In this document: one piece after another, positions 1-9,746 of the stretch
Numbering within the stretch: the stretch's first letter is position 1
Layout: every line of letters starts with the position of its first letter
Assembly (NCBI GenBank): GCA_028713285.1
Contig: JAQTOP010000011.1
Coordinates: 1 to 58,800 of the forward strand
Source: Terrimicrobiaceae bacterium
GTDB taxonomy: Bacteria > Verrucomicrobiota > Verrucomicrobiia > Chthoniobacterales > JAATET01
Direction of reading: 5' to 3'
DNA: 58,800 nucleotides
Notes under the pieces: generated by a model
What the model saw: only the letters and a program-made list of their open reading frames with translations
What the model was told of the DNA's origin: nothing
Databases searched by the model: none
Position numbers and translations under genes: made by a program

Positions 1-843
1 GGCGAGCGGCTGCCCGCCGAAGAACTCACTCCCCACCTGCTCCATCCGGAGGAATCGATCCGCCGCGCGGCTCTCGAGCTGCTTGAATCCAGCGCCGATC
101 CCGGGAGCGTGCCCGCGCTGCTCGAGGCCGTCGCCGATCCGAACTTTGAAATCAGCGTGGCCGCCACGGAGATCCTGCGATCCCTGCGCGATCCCGCCGC
201 CGCGGAATTTCTTCTCGCGGGTCTCGACCACCCTGCCGCGGAGGTGCGCCTCGCCGCGGTGGTCGCCCTGCGGCAGCATCGCGCGCCGGCGGCCATCGAG
301 CGGTTGATCGCGGGCCTGGGCGATGACGAACCCGCGGTCCGGAGGGAAGTCGTCAACACCCTTGCGCGCTATCGCCGGCCCGATCTGATCGTTGCATTGC
401 GCTCGGCGCTTCGGGACGACACGGCACTCGTGCGTCGCGCGGCCGTCGAGGCTGTGACCGATTTCGAGAGCGCCTTTGTCTTTGACGATCTCATCCACGC
501 GCTCGATGACGAGGATTGGCAGGTGCGTCGCGAGGCCGCGCGCGCGCTGCGGAAATTCCCCGGCCAGGCCGGCCGGGCGGCCCTGCTCGACACCCTTGGC
601 GACGAGGTGGGGCAGGTCGTCCAGGAGGCCGTCCACAGCCTCGGGGTCCAGCGCGCAAAGCTCGACCATCGCGTCCGCCACCTGCTCCACCACAGCGCGC
701 CCGAGCTTCGCAGCGCGGCAGCCGCCGCCGTGGGAGCCTCGGGCGACACCGAGTGGAGTGCCCATCTCGAACCGCTTTTGGACGATCCCGATCCCTCCGT
801 GCGAAAGGCAGCCCGCCGGGCGCACGAACAGCTCACCACCTAG
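1..843 (+). CDS. HEAT-repeat protein, 5' truncated by window edge
   Basis: The frame is open from base 1, so the true start lies outside the window; a GTG at 109 is only an internal codon. The visible 280 residues are a run of about 30-residue helical pairs with the HEAT/PBS-lyase repeat signature (Asp-Pro at the turn, then Val-Arg-Arg-x-Ala-Ala), as in VRREVVNTLARY, VRRAAVEAVTDF, VRREAARALRKF and VRKAARRAHEQL. Such repeats form a scaffold for protein contacts and carry no catalytic residues, so no specific role can be given. It may be the tail of a larger protein with another domain upstream. The DUF2292 gene starts 22 bases downstream in the same direction. Confidence 0.8.
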   Translation, partial: GERLPAEELTPHLLHPEESIRRAALELLESSADPGSVPALLEAVADPNFEISVAATEILRSLRDPAAAEFLLAGLDHPAAEVRLAAVVALRQHRAPAAIERLIAGLGDDEPAVRREVVNTLARYRRPDLIVALRSALRDDTALVRRAAVEAVTDFESAFVFDDLIHALDDEDWQVRREAARALRKFPGQAGRAALLDTLGDEVGQVVQEAVHSLGVQRAKLDHRVRHLLHHSAPELRSAAAAAVGASGDTEWSAHLEPLLDDPDPSVRKAARRAHEQLTT

Positions 844-864
844 CCCACCGTTCAACGATCCGCC

Positions 865-1056
865 ATGAGCACCGTCACTCCCGCCGCCGAGTCACTGAAC
901 CGCCGACAACCGCCGCCCAACGAACCGGACTGGCTCGATGTCGTCGGCCGCCAGGTGCAGTCGCTCAAATTCGGCTCCGTGCACATTACCGTGCACGAGG
1001 GCCGCGTCGTGCAGGTCGAGACGACCGTGCGCGTGCGATTCGACAAGCCGCAATGA
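865..1056 (+). CDS. YezD-like DUF2292 small protein
   Basis: A 63-residue protein whose second half (residues about 27-60) matches the DUF2292/YezD pattern: a short amphipathic helix, then a beta segment around FGSVHITVHEGRVVQVE and a basic end. In other bacteria such proteins often lie near sulfur-assimilation genes, but their biochemical role is unknown. The N-terminal 25 residues are Pro/Asn-rich and probably disordered. It sits between the HEAT protein and the FAD oxidoreductase on the same strand with short gaps, so co-transcription is likely. No sulfur gene is visible here. Confidence 0.75.
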   Translation: MSTVTPAAESLNRRQPPPNEPDWLDVVGRQVQSLKFGSVHITVHEGRVVQVETTVRVRFDKPQ

Positions 1057-1141
1057 CGCCCGCCGCATCGTGCCGTCACGATTGTCCGCCTGGCTGCCGC
1101 AATGACTTGAATCCTCCGCCGAAGCGACAGACCGTGGCCGG

Positions 1142-2536
1142 ATGATTGCCATTGTCGGCGGCGGCGCAAGCGGCGCGATAACCGCCGCGCAAATCGGCCT
1201 CCAGGCGACCGTTCCCTGCCGGGTGATCTTGTTCGATCCGGCCGATCACCTCGGCCAGGGACTCGCCTATGGCACGCGAAACCTCGCGCATCTGCTCAAC
1301 GTCCCCGCAGGAAAAATCAGCGCGCTTCCCGACCAGCCGGGACATTTTCTCGATTGGCTGAATCGCGCCGGAAACGTCGCCGCGCTGCTGCGCGAAGGCC
1401 CGATCGCACCCGGTGATTTCGTTCCGCGCGCGATCTACGGTTGCTACCTCGCATCGCTCGTCGAGGAGGTGTTCTCCCATCCCGCCTGCGTCGCGACCCT
1501 TGACGTCCGGCCGAGCCGGGTGCTGGATTTCATCCCGACCGATTTCGGCGGGACCATCGTCACGGGCGACGGCGACACCGAGGATGTCTCCCACGTCGTG
1601 CTCGCGCTGGGAAACCTGCCACCGCGCGATCCGCTGCCCGGCCGCCATCCATTTTTTCGCAGCCCGCGATATGTGCCGCTTGTCTGGCAGGCCGGTGCGA
1701 TGGCGGCCGATCCCGACGGCGACGTTTTGCTTGTGGGCACCGGGCTTACCGCAGTGGACGTGATTCTCGCGCTTGAGGCCGCGGGGCATCGGGGAAAATA
1801 CATCGCCACCTCCCGCGGAGGACGATGGCCCCAGCCCCACGGCCCGGGCGCGGCATCCGGCGACTATCTGGCGGACCGCCCGCCGCCCGCGACGATTCGG
1901 GAGCTCGTCCGGCTCGTGCGCAAAAAAATCGAAGATACCGGATCCGGGAATTGGCGGGGCGTGATCGATGCGCTTCGCCCCCGCACCCAGACGCTGTGGA
2001 AAAGCCTTCCCCTTCGCGAACGCCAGCGCTTCCTGCGGCATGTGCGGCCCTTCTGGGAGTCGCACCGCCACCGCGTGCCGCCCGATGCGTGGCGCAAATT
2101 GGAACGTCTCCGCGCGGACGGCCGACTGGAGCTGATTCCAGGCCGATTGCGCGATTTCGTGGAAGATCCAAATGGCGTGACGGCCATCCTCGATCCCAGG
2201 CGCCGGCCAGGTCCATGCAAGCTGCGCGTGCAAAAAGTCTTCAACTGCATCGGCCCGGAGTCGAACTTTCGCCAGCACTTCAACGACCCGCTGCTCATCA
2301 ACCTGCTTGCGCGGGGGGTATTGCATCCCGACCCGCTTCTGCTCGGCCTCGAGGCGACCGATGATTTCGAGCCCATCGGCGCGGCGGGGCGAATCTTCTC
2401 GCAGATTTCCCTCATCGGACCGCCGCTCCGCGGGATGCTCTGGGAGACCACGGCCATTCCGGAGATTCGCGCGCAGGGCGCCCGGATCGCCGCGCACGCC
2501 CTGCGGCACTACCTGCACCCGGCGTGGGAAATATAG
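1142..2536 (+). CDS. FAD/NAD(P)-binding oxidoreductase (COG4529-like)
   Basis: A 464-residue protein opening with a dinucleotide-binding strand and glycine loop (IVGGGASG, residues 4-11), followed by the substrate-side motif LGQGLAYGT near 37-45 that is typical of the NAD_binding_9 / COG4529 family. A second Rossmann motif (VGTGLTAVD, about 198-206) and an ALGNLPP segment near 155 fit a two-dinucleotide flavoprotein. The C-terminal part contains an FNCIGPE motif that closes the FAD site in this family. The physiological substrate is not known for most members. It ends 28 bases before the convergent stop of the next gene. Confidence 0.8.
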   Translation: MIAIVGGGASGAITAAQIGLQATVPCRVILFDPADHLGQGLAYGTRNLAHLLNVPAGKISALPDQPGHFLDWLNRAGNVAALLREGPIAPGDFVPRAIYGCYLASLVEEVFSHPACVATLDVRPSRVLDFIPTDFGGTIVTGDGDTEDVSHVVLALGNLPPRDPLPGRHPFFRSPRYVPLVWQAGAMAADPDGDVLLVGTGLTAVDVILALEAAGHRGKYIATSRGGRWPQPHGPGAASGDYLADRPPPATIRELVRLVRKKIEDTGSGNWRGVIDALRPRTQTLWKSLPLRERQRFLRHVRPFWESHRHRVPPDAWRKLERLRADGRLELIPGRLRDFVEDPNGVTAILDPRRRPGPCKLRVQKVFNCIGPESNFRQHFNDPLLINLLARGVLHPDPLLLGLEATDDFEPIGAAGRIFSQISLIGPPLRGMLWETTAIPEIRAQGARIAAHALRHYLHPAWEI

Positions 2537-2563
2537 AGAACGGCCTGCCTCGACGCAGCCCCG

Positions 2564-3367
2564 TTACAGCACGCCCTCTCGCCGCGCCTCACGGGCCGCG
2601 TGGAGGAGGCTGAGCACGAGGGAGATCGCCTCGTTCGCCTGGTCGGCGGGAGATTTCGCGGCAGCGAGGCCGATCGTGATTTCCACCGGCTGGCGATTCC
2701 TGTCGGGCAATGGAGTGAAGGTGCGCGTGTAAATCGGGCTTCCCGGATTCACCCGCCATTTGAAGCCCTCATCGACGGCCGCATAGCGCTTGAGCGCCGC
2801 CGAGATGACGACCTGCTGCTCCCTCGACGGCAGCCACGCCTCGACATCCGCGGCCACCGCGCGCGGATTCTCGCGCAGCAGGATCACATAATCGTAGTCA
2901 TATCGCAGAAGCTCGTTTTCGAGCACCCGCACGTGGTTGCACTGGCTCTCCGACCAGCAGACCGTGCGCGGCGGCTGATCCGGGGTGAGGAAGACGCCTT
3001 CGCGGTAGGCGGCGAGATTCGCGATCGGATACGCCGTGAGCTCGGTATCGGCGGCGAGGGGAACCTGTGCCTCCATGGCGGCGATGAGCCGGGCCAGAGC
3101 GTAGGGACTCACGATTTCCGTGCCGACCCAGCCCGCCACCACCAGCGCGCGGATCGGTTCGTGATCCGCGTTCCTCCCGCAGACATGGAAGTAGGGGATC
3201 ATCTGCGATCGGTCGCCGGGCTGACCGATGCCATAACCCACGACGAGGCTGGCGGAGTCCATCGCCAGCTCGACGAGCGGCGCGATCAGGTCGTCCACCG
3301 CCGTCTGGCCGGCAGCGAAGCGCTCGGAGATCAATAGATCGGTGTGATTGATCATGGCAGCTATCAT
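2564..3367 (-). CDS. Uncharacterised protein, possible degenerate M14 carboxypeptidase-like fold
   Basis: This 267-residue protein is not confidently recognised. The stretch around residues 75-85 (IRALVVAGWVGTE) has the layout of the M14 zinc-carboxypeptidase strand that normally reads aGxHGdE, but Trp stands where the zinc-binding His should be. Further on, YPIANLAAYREG resembles the M14 'yPvaNP-G' segment and DYVILLRENP resembles the strand before the acidic active-site region. If related, it is probably not a standard zinc peptidase. There is no signal peptide. It is a single gene, convergent with the flavoprotein, and 113 bases separate its start from the end of the pump operon. An unrelated family remains quite possible. 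Confidence 0.5.
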   Translation of the reverse strand: MIAAMINHTDLLISERFAAGQTAVDDLIAPLVELAMDSASLVVGYGIGQPGDRSQMIPYFHVCGRNADHEPIRALVVAGWVGTEIVSPYALARLIAAMEAQVPLAADTELTAYPIANLAAYREGVFLTPDQPPRTVCWSESQCNHVRVLENELLRYDYDYVILLRENPRAVAADVEAWLPSREQQVVISAALKRYAAVDEGFKWRVNPGSPIYTRTFTPLPDRNRQPVEITIGLAAAKSPADQANEAISLVLSLLHAAREARREGVL

Positions 3368-3480
3368 GGCCGAAGGCGGCCACCGTTAACCGGGACTCCG
3401 CAAAATTTAGCCGCGCGATTTGGGATGCGCAAATCAATCTCGCGGGATTTTGAAATTAACCTCCGCGGGCCGCCCTCGAG

Positions 3481-6400
3481 TCATGCGGAACGCGCCGGAT
3501 TCAAGCCCGCTTCGATCCCTGCAAGCGGTGCGCCCCGTCGCGAAGTTCCGCGCTTGGATCGTCCGAGCCATGAACGCAGGCGCTCCATCGCAAGGTAGGT
3601 GACCGGCGTGGTGAACAGCGTCAGCGCCTGCGAGACGAGGAGCCCTCCCACGATGGCGATGCCCAGCGGCTGACGGAGTTCCGAACCCACGCCCGAGCCC
3701 AGTGCAAGCGGCAGGGATCCGGCGATCGCGGCCGCCGTCGTCATCAGGATCGGACGAAATCTCACCAGGCACGCTTCGTAGATGGCGGCTTCCGGCGACA
3801 GGCCGCGGTCCCGCTGGCCGGCGATGGCGAAATCCACCATGAGAATCGCATTCTTCTTCACGATGCCGATCAGCAGCAGAATCCCGATCATCGCGACGAT
3901 GGAAAGGTCGAGTTCGAAGGCCCGCAGCGCGAGCAACGCGCCCAGGCCCGCGCTTGGCAGCGTGGAGAGAATCGTCAGCGGATGGATGAGGCTTTCATAG
4001 AGGATTCCCAATACGAGATAGACCGCGACCAGCGCCGCCAGAATGAGCAGCGGCTGCGAGCTGAGTGAGTCGCGGAAGACCTGCGCGTTGCCGGCGAAGC
4101 CGCCCCGAACGGTCGCCGGCATGTGCAGATCGCGCTCGGTCTGCAGGATGAGCTGCGTGGCCTCGCCGAGCGAGATTCCCGGCGCGAGGTTGAACGTGAT
4201 GGTCGAGCACGGAAATTGCCCCTGGTGATTGACTGCGAGCGGCGTGTTCGTTGATTCGAAATGCGCGATGCTGCTGAGCGGTATCATTTGGCCGGCCGCG
4301 GTGCGCACATAAATTTTTTTCAAATAGTCCGGGTCCTCCTGGAAGGCCGGACTCGCCTCCAGAATCACGCGATATTGATTCTGCGAACGATACATGATCG
4401 AGACCTGGCGCTGCCCGAAGGCGCTGTAGAGCGTGGAATCGACGGCGTCGGGCTGAATGCCCAGCCGCCCCGCGGCGTCCCGATCCACGACGACCGTTGT
4501 CTGCAGTCCCTGGAACTGCTGGTCGCTGTTCACGTCCTTGAGCTGGGGCAATTTCTGGAGCGCCTCGACGAGCTTGGGCGCCCAGGTGTTCAGCCCCTGG
4601 AGGTCGGAGTCCTGCAACGCATATTGGAACTGCGCCTTGCCCATGCGGCCCCCCGCGCGGATGTCCTGCACGGACTGAAGAAAAACGCCCACGCCCTCGA
4701 GGCGCGCGAATTGCCTGCGCAAGCGCACGATGACGTTGTCGGCGGATTCCTTGCGTTCCGGACGCGGCTTGAGCGTGATGAACATCCGCCCCGAATTCGA
4801 CGGTCCGCCGCCGCCCGATCCGAGAAACGAACCGACATTCTCGATGGCGGGATCGGCCAGCAGGATGCGCACGACTTCCTCCTGCTTCTTCAGCATCGCG
4901 CTGAAGGAGATGTCCTGCGCCGCTTCGACCTGGCCCATCATGAGCCCCGTGTCCTGTTGGGGAAAAAATCCCTTCGGCACCACGACATACAGCCAGACCG
5001 TTGCCACAAGAATCGCCAGGGCGAGAACCTGCACGGCCCGCCGATGTCCCAGCACCCGGCGCAGGCCCCGCTCGTAACCGCGCTGCAGCGGTCCGAAGAA
5101 CTGCGCGCCGCGCCGCGTGTCCGCGTCGCCAGCCTGGCGCCGCATGAAGTGCCCGCACAACGTGGCCGTGAGCGTGAGGGACACCACGGCGGACACGATG
5201 ATCGCGGCGCACAACGTCACGGCGAACTCCTGAAAGAGCCGTCCGATGATTCCGCCCATCAGCAGAATGGGAATGAAGACGGCAACCAGCGAGAGGCTGA
5301 TCGAAATGACGGTGAACGCGATTTGTCGCGTGCCGGCCAGCGCGGCTTCGAGCGGCGGCACGCCTTCCTCGATGTGGCGCACGATGTTTTCGATCACGAC
5401 GATGGAATCATCGACGAGAAACCCGATGGAGACGGTGAGCGCCATCAGCGAAATGTTGTCGAGGCTGAAGCCGCACAGCCACATCACGCCGAAGGTTCCG
5501 GCCAGTGCGAGCGGCACGGTGACGCCGATGATGAATGTTGGCCAGAATCGGCGAAGGACCAGGAACATCACGACGATGACCAATGCGATGGTCAGCGCGA
5601 GGGTGAATTGCACGTCGCTCACCGAGGCCCGGATCGTCTGCGTCCGGTCGCTGAGCACGCTGAGCTGGACGCCCGGCGGCAGCCACGCGCCGAGCTGCGG
5701 GAGCAGCTTGCGGACGGCATCCACGACCTCGATCACGTTGGCGTCGGGCTGCTTCATCACCGGCAGGATGACGGCCCGCTCCGTGTTGAACCATCCGGCC
5801 TGGCGCGTGTTCTCCGGGCCGTCGATGACCTTGGCGATGGAGTCGAGTTGAACGGCGGTGCCATTGCGCTCGGTGACGACCAATGGACGGTAAGCCGCCG
5901 CGCCGACGAGCTGGTCGTCCGCAGCGACCATGTAATTTTTCCCGCCGCTTTGCAGCCCGCCCTTGGGCAGCATGCGGTTCGTCTGCCCGAGGAAATTGCG
6001 GATGTCCTCGATGCTCAGTCCCATCGCGGCGAGCGCGGCGGGATCGGCCTGCACGCGCACCGCGGATTTCGCGCCGCCGAAAACATACACCTGACTGACG
6101 CCCGGCACCTGGCTCAACCGCTGCGCGACGATTTGCTCCGCGAAATTGTAAACCTCCGACAAAGGCCGCGTCGCAGAGGTCATCGCCAGCACCATCACTG
6201 GAGCGTCCGCGGGGTTCAGTTTCCGGTAGGTCGGCGGGTTCGGCAAATCGGCGGGCAGATCCCTCGCGGCGGCGTTGATGGCCGCCTGCACGTCGCGGGC
6301 CGCGCCGTTGATGTCACGGTTGAGGTCGAACTGCACGGTGACCGATGCGCCGCCGACCGAGCTGGACGAGGTCATTTCGATCACGCCCGGAATTTTTCCG

Positions 6401-6612
6401 AGCCGACGCTCGAGCGGCGCGGCGAGCGAGCTGGCGGCCGTCGCGGGATCGACGCCGGGAAGCGTGGCGCCGACGCTGATCGTCGGGAAATCCACGCGCG
6501 GCAGCGGCGCGATGGGCAATGAGAAATACGCGGCAACACCGAGCAGAAAAAGCCCGATGGCCAGCAGCGACGTCGCGATCGGGCGCCGGATGAAGGGCGC
6601 GGAGACGTTCAC
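3481..6612 (-). CDS. mdtC: RND multidrug efflux permease, MdtC-like
   Basis: A 1043-residue inner-membrane proton/drug antiporter of the AcrB superfamily. The N-terminal membrane helix (about 12-30) is followed by a large periplasmic loop, then helices 2-6, a second loop and helices 8-12, the usual RND duplication. The proton-relay pair Asp401-Asp402 is present in FLVDDSIVVIENI. Sequence style (DFPTISVGATLPG, NRMLPKGGLQSGG, ILYESLIHPLTILSTLPSAG) matches the MdtB/MdtC branch, whose two permeases form a mixed trimer. Its ATG overlaps the stop of the preceding permease by 4 bases. It is the last gene of the operon and no outer-membrane TolC-type gene follows, so the channel is presumably encoded elsewhere. 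Confidence 0.95.
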   Translation of the reverse strand: MNVSAPFIRRPIATSLLAIGLFLLGVAAYFSLPIAPLPRVDFPTISVGATLPGVDPATAASSLAAPLERRLGKIPGVIEMTSSSSVGGASVTVQFDLNRDINGAARDVQAAINAAARDLPADLPNPPTYRKLNPADAPVMVLAMTSATRPLSEVYNFAEQIVAQRLSQVPGVSQVYVFGGAKSAVRVQADPAALAAMGLSIEDIRNFLGQTNRMLPKGGLQSGGKNYMVAADDQLVGAAAYRPLVVTERNGTAVQLDSIAKVIDGPENTRQAGWFNTERAVILPVMKQPDANVIEVVDAVRKLLPQLGAWLPPGVQLSVLSDRTQTIRASVSDVQFTLALTIALVIVVMFLVLRRFWPTFIIGVTVPLALAGTFGVMWLCGFSLDNISLMALTVSIGFLVDDSIVVIENIVRHIEEGVPPLEAALAGTRQIAFTVISISLSLVAVFIPILLMGGIIGRLFQEFAVTLCAAIIVSAVVSLTLTATLCGHFMRRQAGDADTRRGAQFFGPLQRGYERGLRRVLGHRRAVQVLALAILVATVWLYVVVPKGFFPQQDTGLMMGQVEAAQDISFSAMLKKQEEVVRILLADPAIENVGSFLGSGGGGPSNSGRMFITLKPRPERKESADNVIVRLRRQFARLEGVGVFLQSVQDIRAGGRMGKAQFQYALQDSDLQGLNTWAPKLVEALQKLPQLKDVNSDQQFQGLQTTVVVDRDAAGRLGIQPDAVDSTLYSAFGQRQVSIMYRSQNQYRVILEASPAFQEDPDYLKKIYVRTAAGQMIPLSSIAHFESTNTPLAVNHQGQFPCSTITFNLAPGISLGEATQLILQTERDLHMPATVRGGFAGNAQVFRDSLSSQPLLILAALVAVYLVLGILYESLIHPLTILSTLPSAGLGALLALRAFELDLSIVAMIGILLLIGIVKKNAILMVDFAIAGQRDRGLSPEAAIYEACLVRFRPILMTTAAAIAGSLPLALGSGVGSELRQPLGIAIVGGLLVSQALTLFTTPVTYLAMERLRSWLGRSKRGTSRRGAPLAGIEAGLNPARSA

Positions 6613-9600
6613 GATGCAACCGGCTCCAGCGCGGGAGCCTCGGGTTCGCCCTGGTTCCGGGTCCTACCGGCGATCCAGCGCTCGAATCGGTCGAGATACA
6701 GGTAGATCACCGGCGTCGTGTAGAGCGTGAGAAATTGCGAAAGCAGAAGGCCGCCGACGATGGCCACGCCCAGCGGACGGCGAAGCTCGGAACCGGCGCC
6801 GGTTTGCAGCGCGAGCGGCAGCGCGCCGAGCAGCGCGGCAGCCGTCGTCATCATGATCGGGCGGAACCGCAGCAGACAGGCCTGATAGATGGCCTCGGCC
6901 GGCGGCAGCCCCTGCGCCCGCTGCGCATCGAGCGCGAAGTCGATCATCATGATCGCGTTTTTCTTCACAATGCCGATGAGCAGGATGACGCCGATGAGCG
7001 CGACAATCGAAAAATCCATCCGGCACAACCACAGCGCGAGCAGCGCGCCGACGCCCGCGCTGGGCAGCGTCGAGAGGATGGTGAGCGGATGGATGTAGCT
7101 CTCGTAGAGCACGCCGAGCACGATGTAGATGACGACGAGGGCCGCCAGAATGAGGAACGGCTCGCTGCGGAGCGAAGACCGGAACTCCGCGGCGCTGCCG
7201 GCAAACTCCGCCGCGACGGTGTCCGGCACGCCGATTTCCTCGCGCGCTTTTTCGATCGCGCCCACCGCGTCGCCGAGGGAATGACCCGACTGGAGGTTGA
7301 AGGAAATGGTGACCGAGGGAAACTGCCCCTGGTGTGTGATCACGAGCGGCGTGGTGGTGACGCGGGCGGTGGCGAACGCGCTCAATGGAACCAGCCCGCC
7401 CGTGGTGGATTTCACGTAAATTTTATCGAGCGCGTCGGGCGATTCGCGGAACTCGGGCGCGACCTCCAGCACGACGCGATATTGATTGAGCTGCGTGAAG
7501 ATGACGGAAATCTGTCGCTGCCCAAACGCATCGTAGAGTGTGTCGTCGATGGCCTGGATCGGCACATTCAGCCGCGAGGCGCGCGTGCGATCGATGTCCA
7601 CATGGAGCTGCAGCCCGCTGGTCTGCTGGTCGCTGGCGGCGTCCGCGAGCTGAGGCAGCGTCCGCAGCTTCTCCAACAGCTTCGGCGCCCATTCCTGCAG
7701 CTCGGCGGCGCGGGCATCCTCGAGGATGTATTGGTATTGGGTGCGGCTCACGCGGGTATCGATCTGCAAATCCTGCGCGGCCTGCAGGAAGAGCGTGATG
7801 CCCGGCACCTCACGCGTGGCCCTGCGAAGCCGCGTGATGATTTCTCCGGCGCCCGACTTCCGGACATTCCGGGGTTTGAGCACGATGTAAAGCCGGCCGG
7901 TATTCGGTGTGGAGTTGACCGTGCCTGCGCCGACGAAGCCGGCGACCCGATCCACGTCGGGGTCGGCGCGCAGGATGTCCGTGAGCGCCCTCTGCCGATC
8001 CAGCATCGCGGGAAACGAAATGTCCTGCGCGGCGTCGGTGACGCCAATGATAAGTCCCGTATCCTGCAGCGGCAGCAGGCCTTTCGGAATGAGGACGAAT
8101 AGCACGATGGTGGCCACAAGGGCAGAGGCGGCAACGAAAAGCGTCGCGCGCCGGCGCTGCAGCACCCAGACCAGCGAGCGGTCATACCACCGAAGCATGC
8201 CGTCGAAGAAACGCTCCGCGGCGCGCTGGAAGGCGTTTTGACCCTGCTCCTCCTCGCGGCGCAGCATTTTTGCGCACATCATCGGAGCGAGCGTGAGCGA
8301 GACGCACGCCGACACGAGCACCGCGGTGCTGAGCGTGATGGCAAACTCGCGGAACAGGCGGCCGACGATGCCCGTCATGAAAAGCAGCGGGATGAAAACC
8401 GCGATAAGCGAAAGGCTGAGGGAGATGACGGTGAAGCCGATCTGCCGCGAGCCTTTCAACGCGGCCTCGAAGGGACGATCGCCCCGCTCGATGTGGCGGA
8501 AAATATTTTCGACCATCACGATGGCGTCATCCACCACGAAGCCGGTCGAGATCGTGAGCGCCATGAGCGAGAGGTTGTCGAGGCTGAAGCCGGCGAGATA
8601 CATCACGGCGAATGTGCCGAGCAGCGACAGCGGTACCGCGACGCCGGGCATGACGGTCGTGCGCACACGGCGCAGGAAGATCAACAACACGAGGACGACG
8701 AGCGCGACGGTGAGCGCGAGGGTGAACTGCACGTCGCGCACCGAGGCGCGAATCGTCTCGGTGCGGTCGGAAAAGATCGCGACGTGAATGCCCGGCGGAA
8801 TCGAGGCGGTGAGCCGGGTGAGCAGCGTCTTCACGCGCTCGACCGTCTCGATGATGTTCGCGCCCGGCTGGCGCTGGATGTCGAGCAGGACGCAGGGCCG
8901 GTAGGCGCTCGACGGCGTGGAAATCCAGGCGGCGAGCTGGCTGTTCTCGACGCCGTCCTCGACGGAGGCCACGTCCTGCAGGCGCACGGGCGCGCCGTTG
9001 CGATACGTGAGGATGAGCGGCTTGAAATCCGCCGCGGTGAGAATTTGATCGTTCGATCCGATGGTGAACGACTGCTTCCGCCCGTCGAAGCTGCCCTTCG
9101 GAGCGTTCACGTTCGCCTGGGTGATGACCGTCCGCACGTCTTCGAGCGCGAGCCCCTGGCCGGAGAGCGCGGCGGGGTTCATGCGCACCCGCACGGCCGG
9201 TTTTTGGTTGCCCTGGATCGTCACCAGGCCGACTCCGGTGACTTCGCTGAGCTTTTGTGCGAGCACGGAATCGGCGTAGTCGTTGATCTTGTCCAGCGGC
9301 AGATTGTCCGACGTGATCGCCAGCGTGAGGATCGGCGTGTCGGCGGGGTTGACCTTGTTGAAAACCGGCGGGTTCGGCATGGTCGGGGGCAGCAGGCCGC
9401 CAGCCGCGTTGATCGCCGCCTGCACGTCCTGCCCGGCCTCGTCGATCTTCCGGCTGAGCACGAATTGAAGCGTGATGACCGATGTCCCGAAGGAACTCAC
9501 CGACGTCATCGAGGCGAGCCCGCTGATCTGGCCAAACTGCTTCTCGAGCGGCGCGGTTACGAGCGAGGCCATCACGTCCGGGTCGGCGCCGGGATATTGC

Positions 9601-9746
9601 GAGACGATCTGGATCGTCGGGAAATCGACGGTCGGCAGCGCCGAGATGGGCAGAAAGCGATAAGCGAGCAGGCCGGCGAGCACGATCGCAGCCATCAACA
9701 ACGAGGTCGCGATCGGACGCCGGATGAATGGCTCGGAAACGTTCAC
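6609..9746 (-). CDS. mdtB: RND multidrug efflux permease, MdtB-like
   Basis: A 1045-residue RND permease, paralogous to the one that follows. The first helix is at about 13-31, and the proton-relay Asp406-Asp407 lies in helix 4 (FVVDDAIVMVENI). It has the typical MdtB/MdtC features DFPTIQIVSQYPG near residue 41 and LYESYIHPLTILSTLPSAG in the second half. Two adjacent but different permeases with one adaptor is the MdtABC / MuxABC arrangement, in which both subunits are needed for full export of substrates such as bile salts or novobiocin; the actual substrate here is not readable. Start and stop both overlap the neighbours by 4 bases, implying translational coupling. Confidence 0.95.
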   Translation of the reverse strand: MNVSEPFIRRPIATSLLMAAIVLAGLLAYRFLPISALPTVDFPTIQIVSQYPGADPDVMASLVTAPLEKQFGQISGLASMTSVSSFGTSVITLQFVLSRKIDEAGQDVQAAINAAGGLLPPTMPNPPVFNKVNPADTPILTLAITSDNLPLDKINDYADSVLAQKLSEVTGVGLVTIQGNQKPAVRVRMNPAALSGQGLALEDVRTVITQANVNAPKGSFDGRKQSFTIGSNDQILTAADFKPLILTYRNGAPVRLQDVASVEDGVENSQLAAWISTPSSAYRPCVLLDIQRQPGANIIETVERVKTLLTRLTASIPPGIHVAIFSDRTETIRASVRDVQFTLALTVALVVLVLLIFLRRVRTTVMPGVAVPLSLLGTFAVMYLAGFSLDNLSLMALTISTGFVVDDAIVMVENIFRHIERGDRPFEAALKGSRQIGFTVISLSLSLIAVFIPLLFMTGIVGRLFREFAITLSTAVLVSACVSLTLAPMMCAKMLRREEEQGQNAFQRAAERFFDGMLRWYDRSLVWVLQRRRATLFVAASALVATIVLFVLIPKGLLPLQDTGLIIGVTDAAQDISFPAMLDRQRALTDILRADPDVDRVAGFVGAGTVNSTPNTGRLYIVLKPRNVRKSGAGEIITRLRRATREVPGITLFLQAAQDLQIDTRVSRTQYQYILEDARAAELQEWAPKLLEKLRTLPQLADAASDQQTSGLQLHVDIDRTRASRLNVPIQAIDDTLYDAFGQRQISVIFTQLNQYRVVLEVAPEFRESPDALDKIYVKSTTGGLVPLSAFATARVTTTPLVITHQGQFPSVTISFNLQSGHSLGDAVGAIEKAREEIGVPDTVAAEFAGSAAEFRSSLRSEPFLILAALVVIYIVLGVLYESYIHPLTILSTLPSAGVGALLALWLCRMDFSIVALIGVILLIGIVKKNAIMMIDFALDAQRAQGLPPAEAIYQACLLRFRPIMMTTAAALLGALPLALQTGAGSELRRPLGVAIVGGLLLSQFLTLYTTPVIYLYLDRFERWIAGRTRNQGEPEAPALEPVAS

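Noticed and set aside
4261-6522. Long open frame on the plus strand opposite the MdtC-like permease
   Set aside because: Antisense shadow: His/Arg/Asp-rich composition with no hydrophobic or domain pattern, while the minus strand encodes a clear RND pump.
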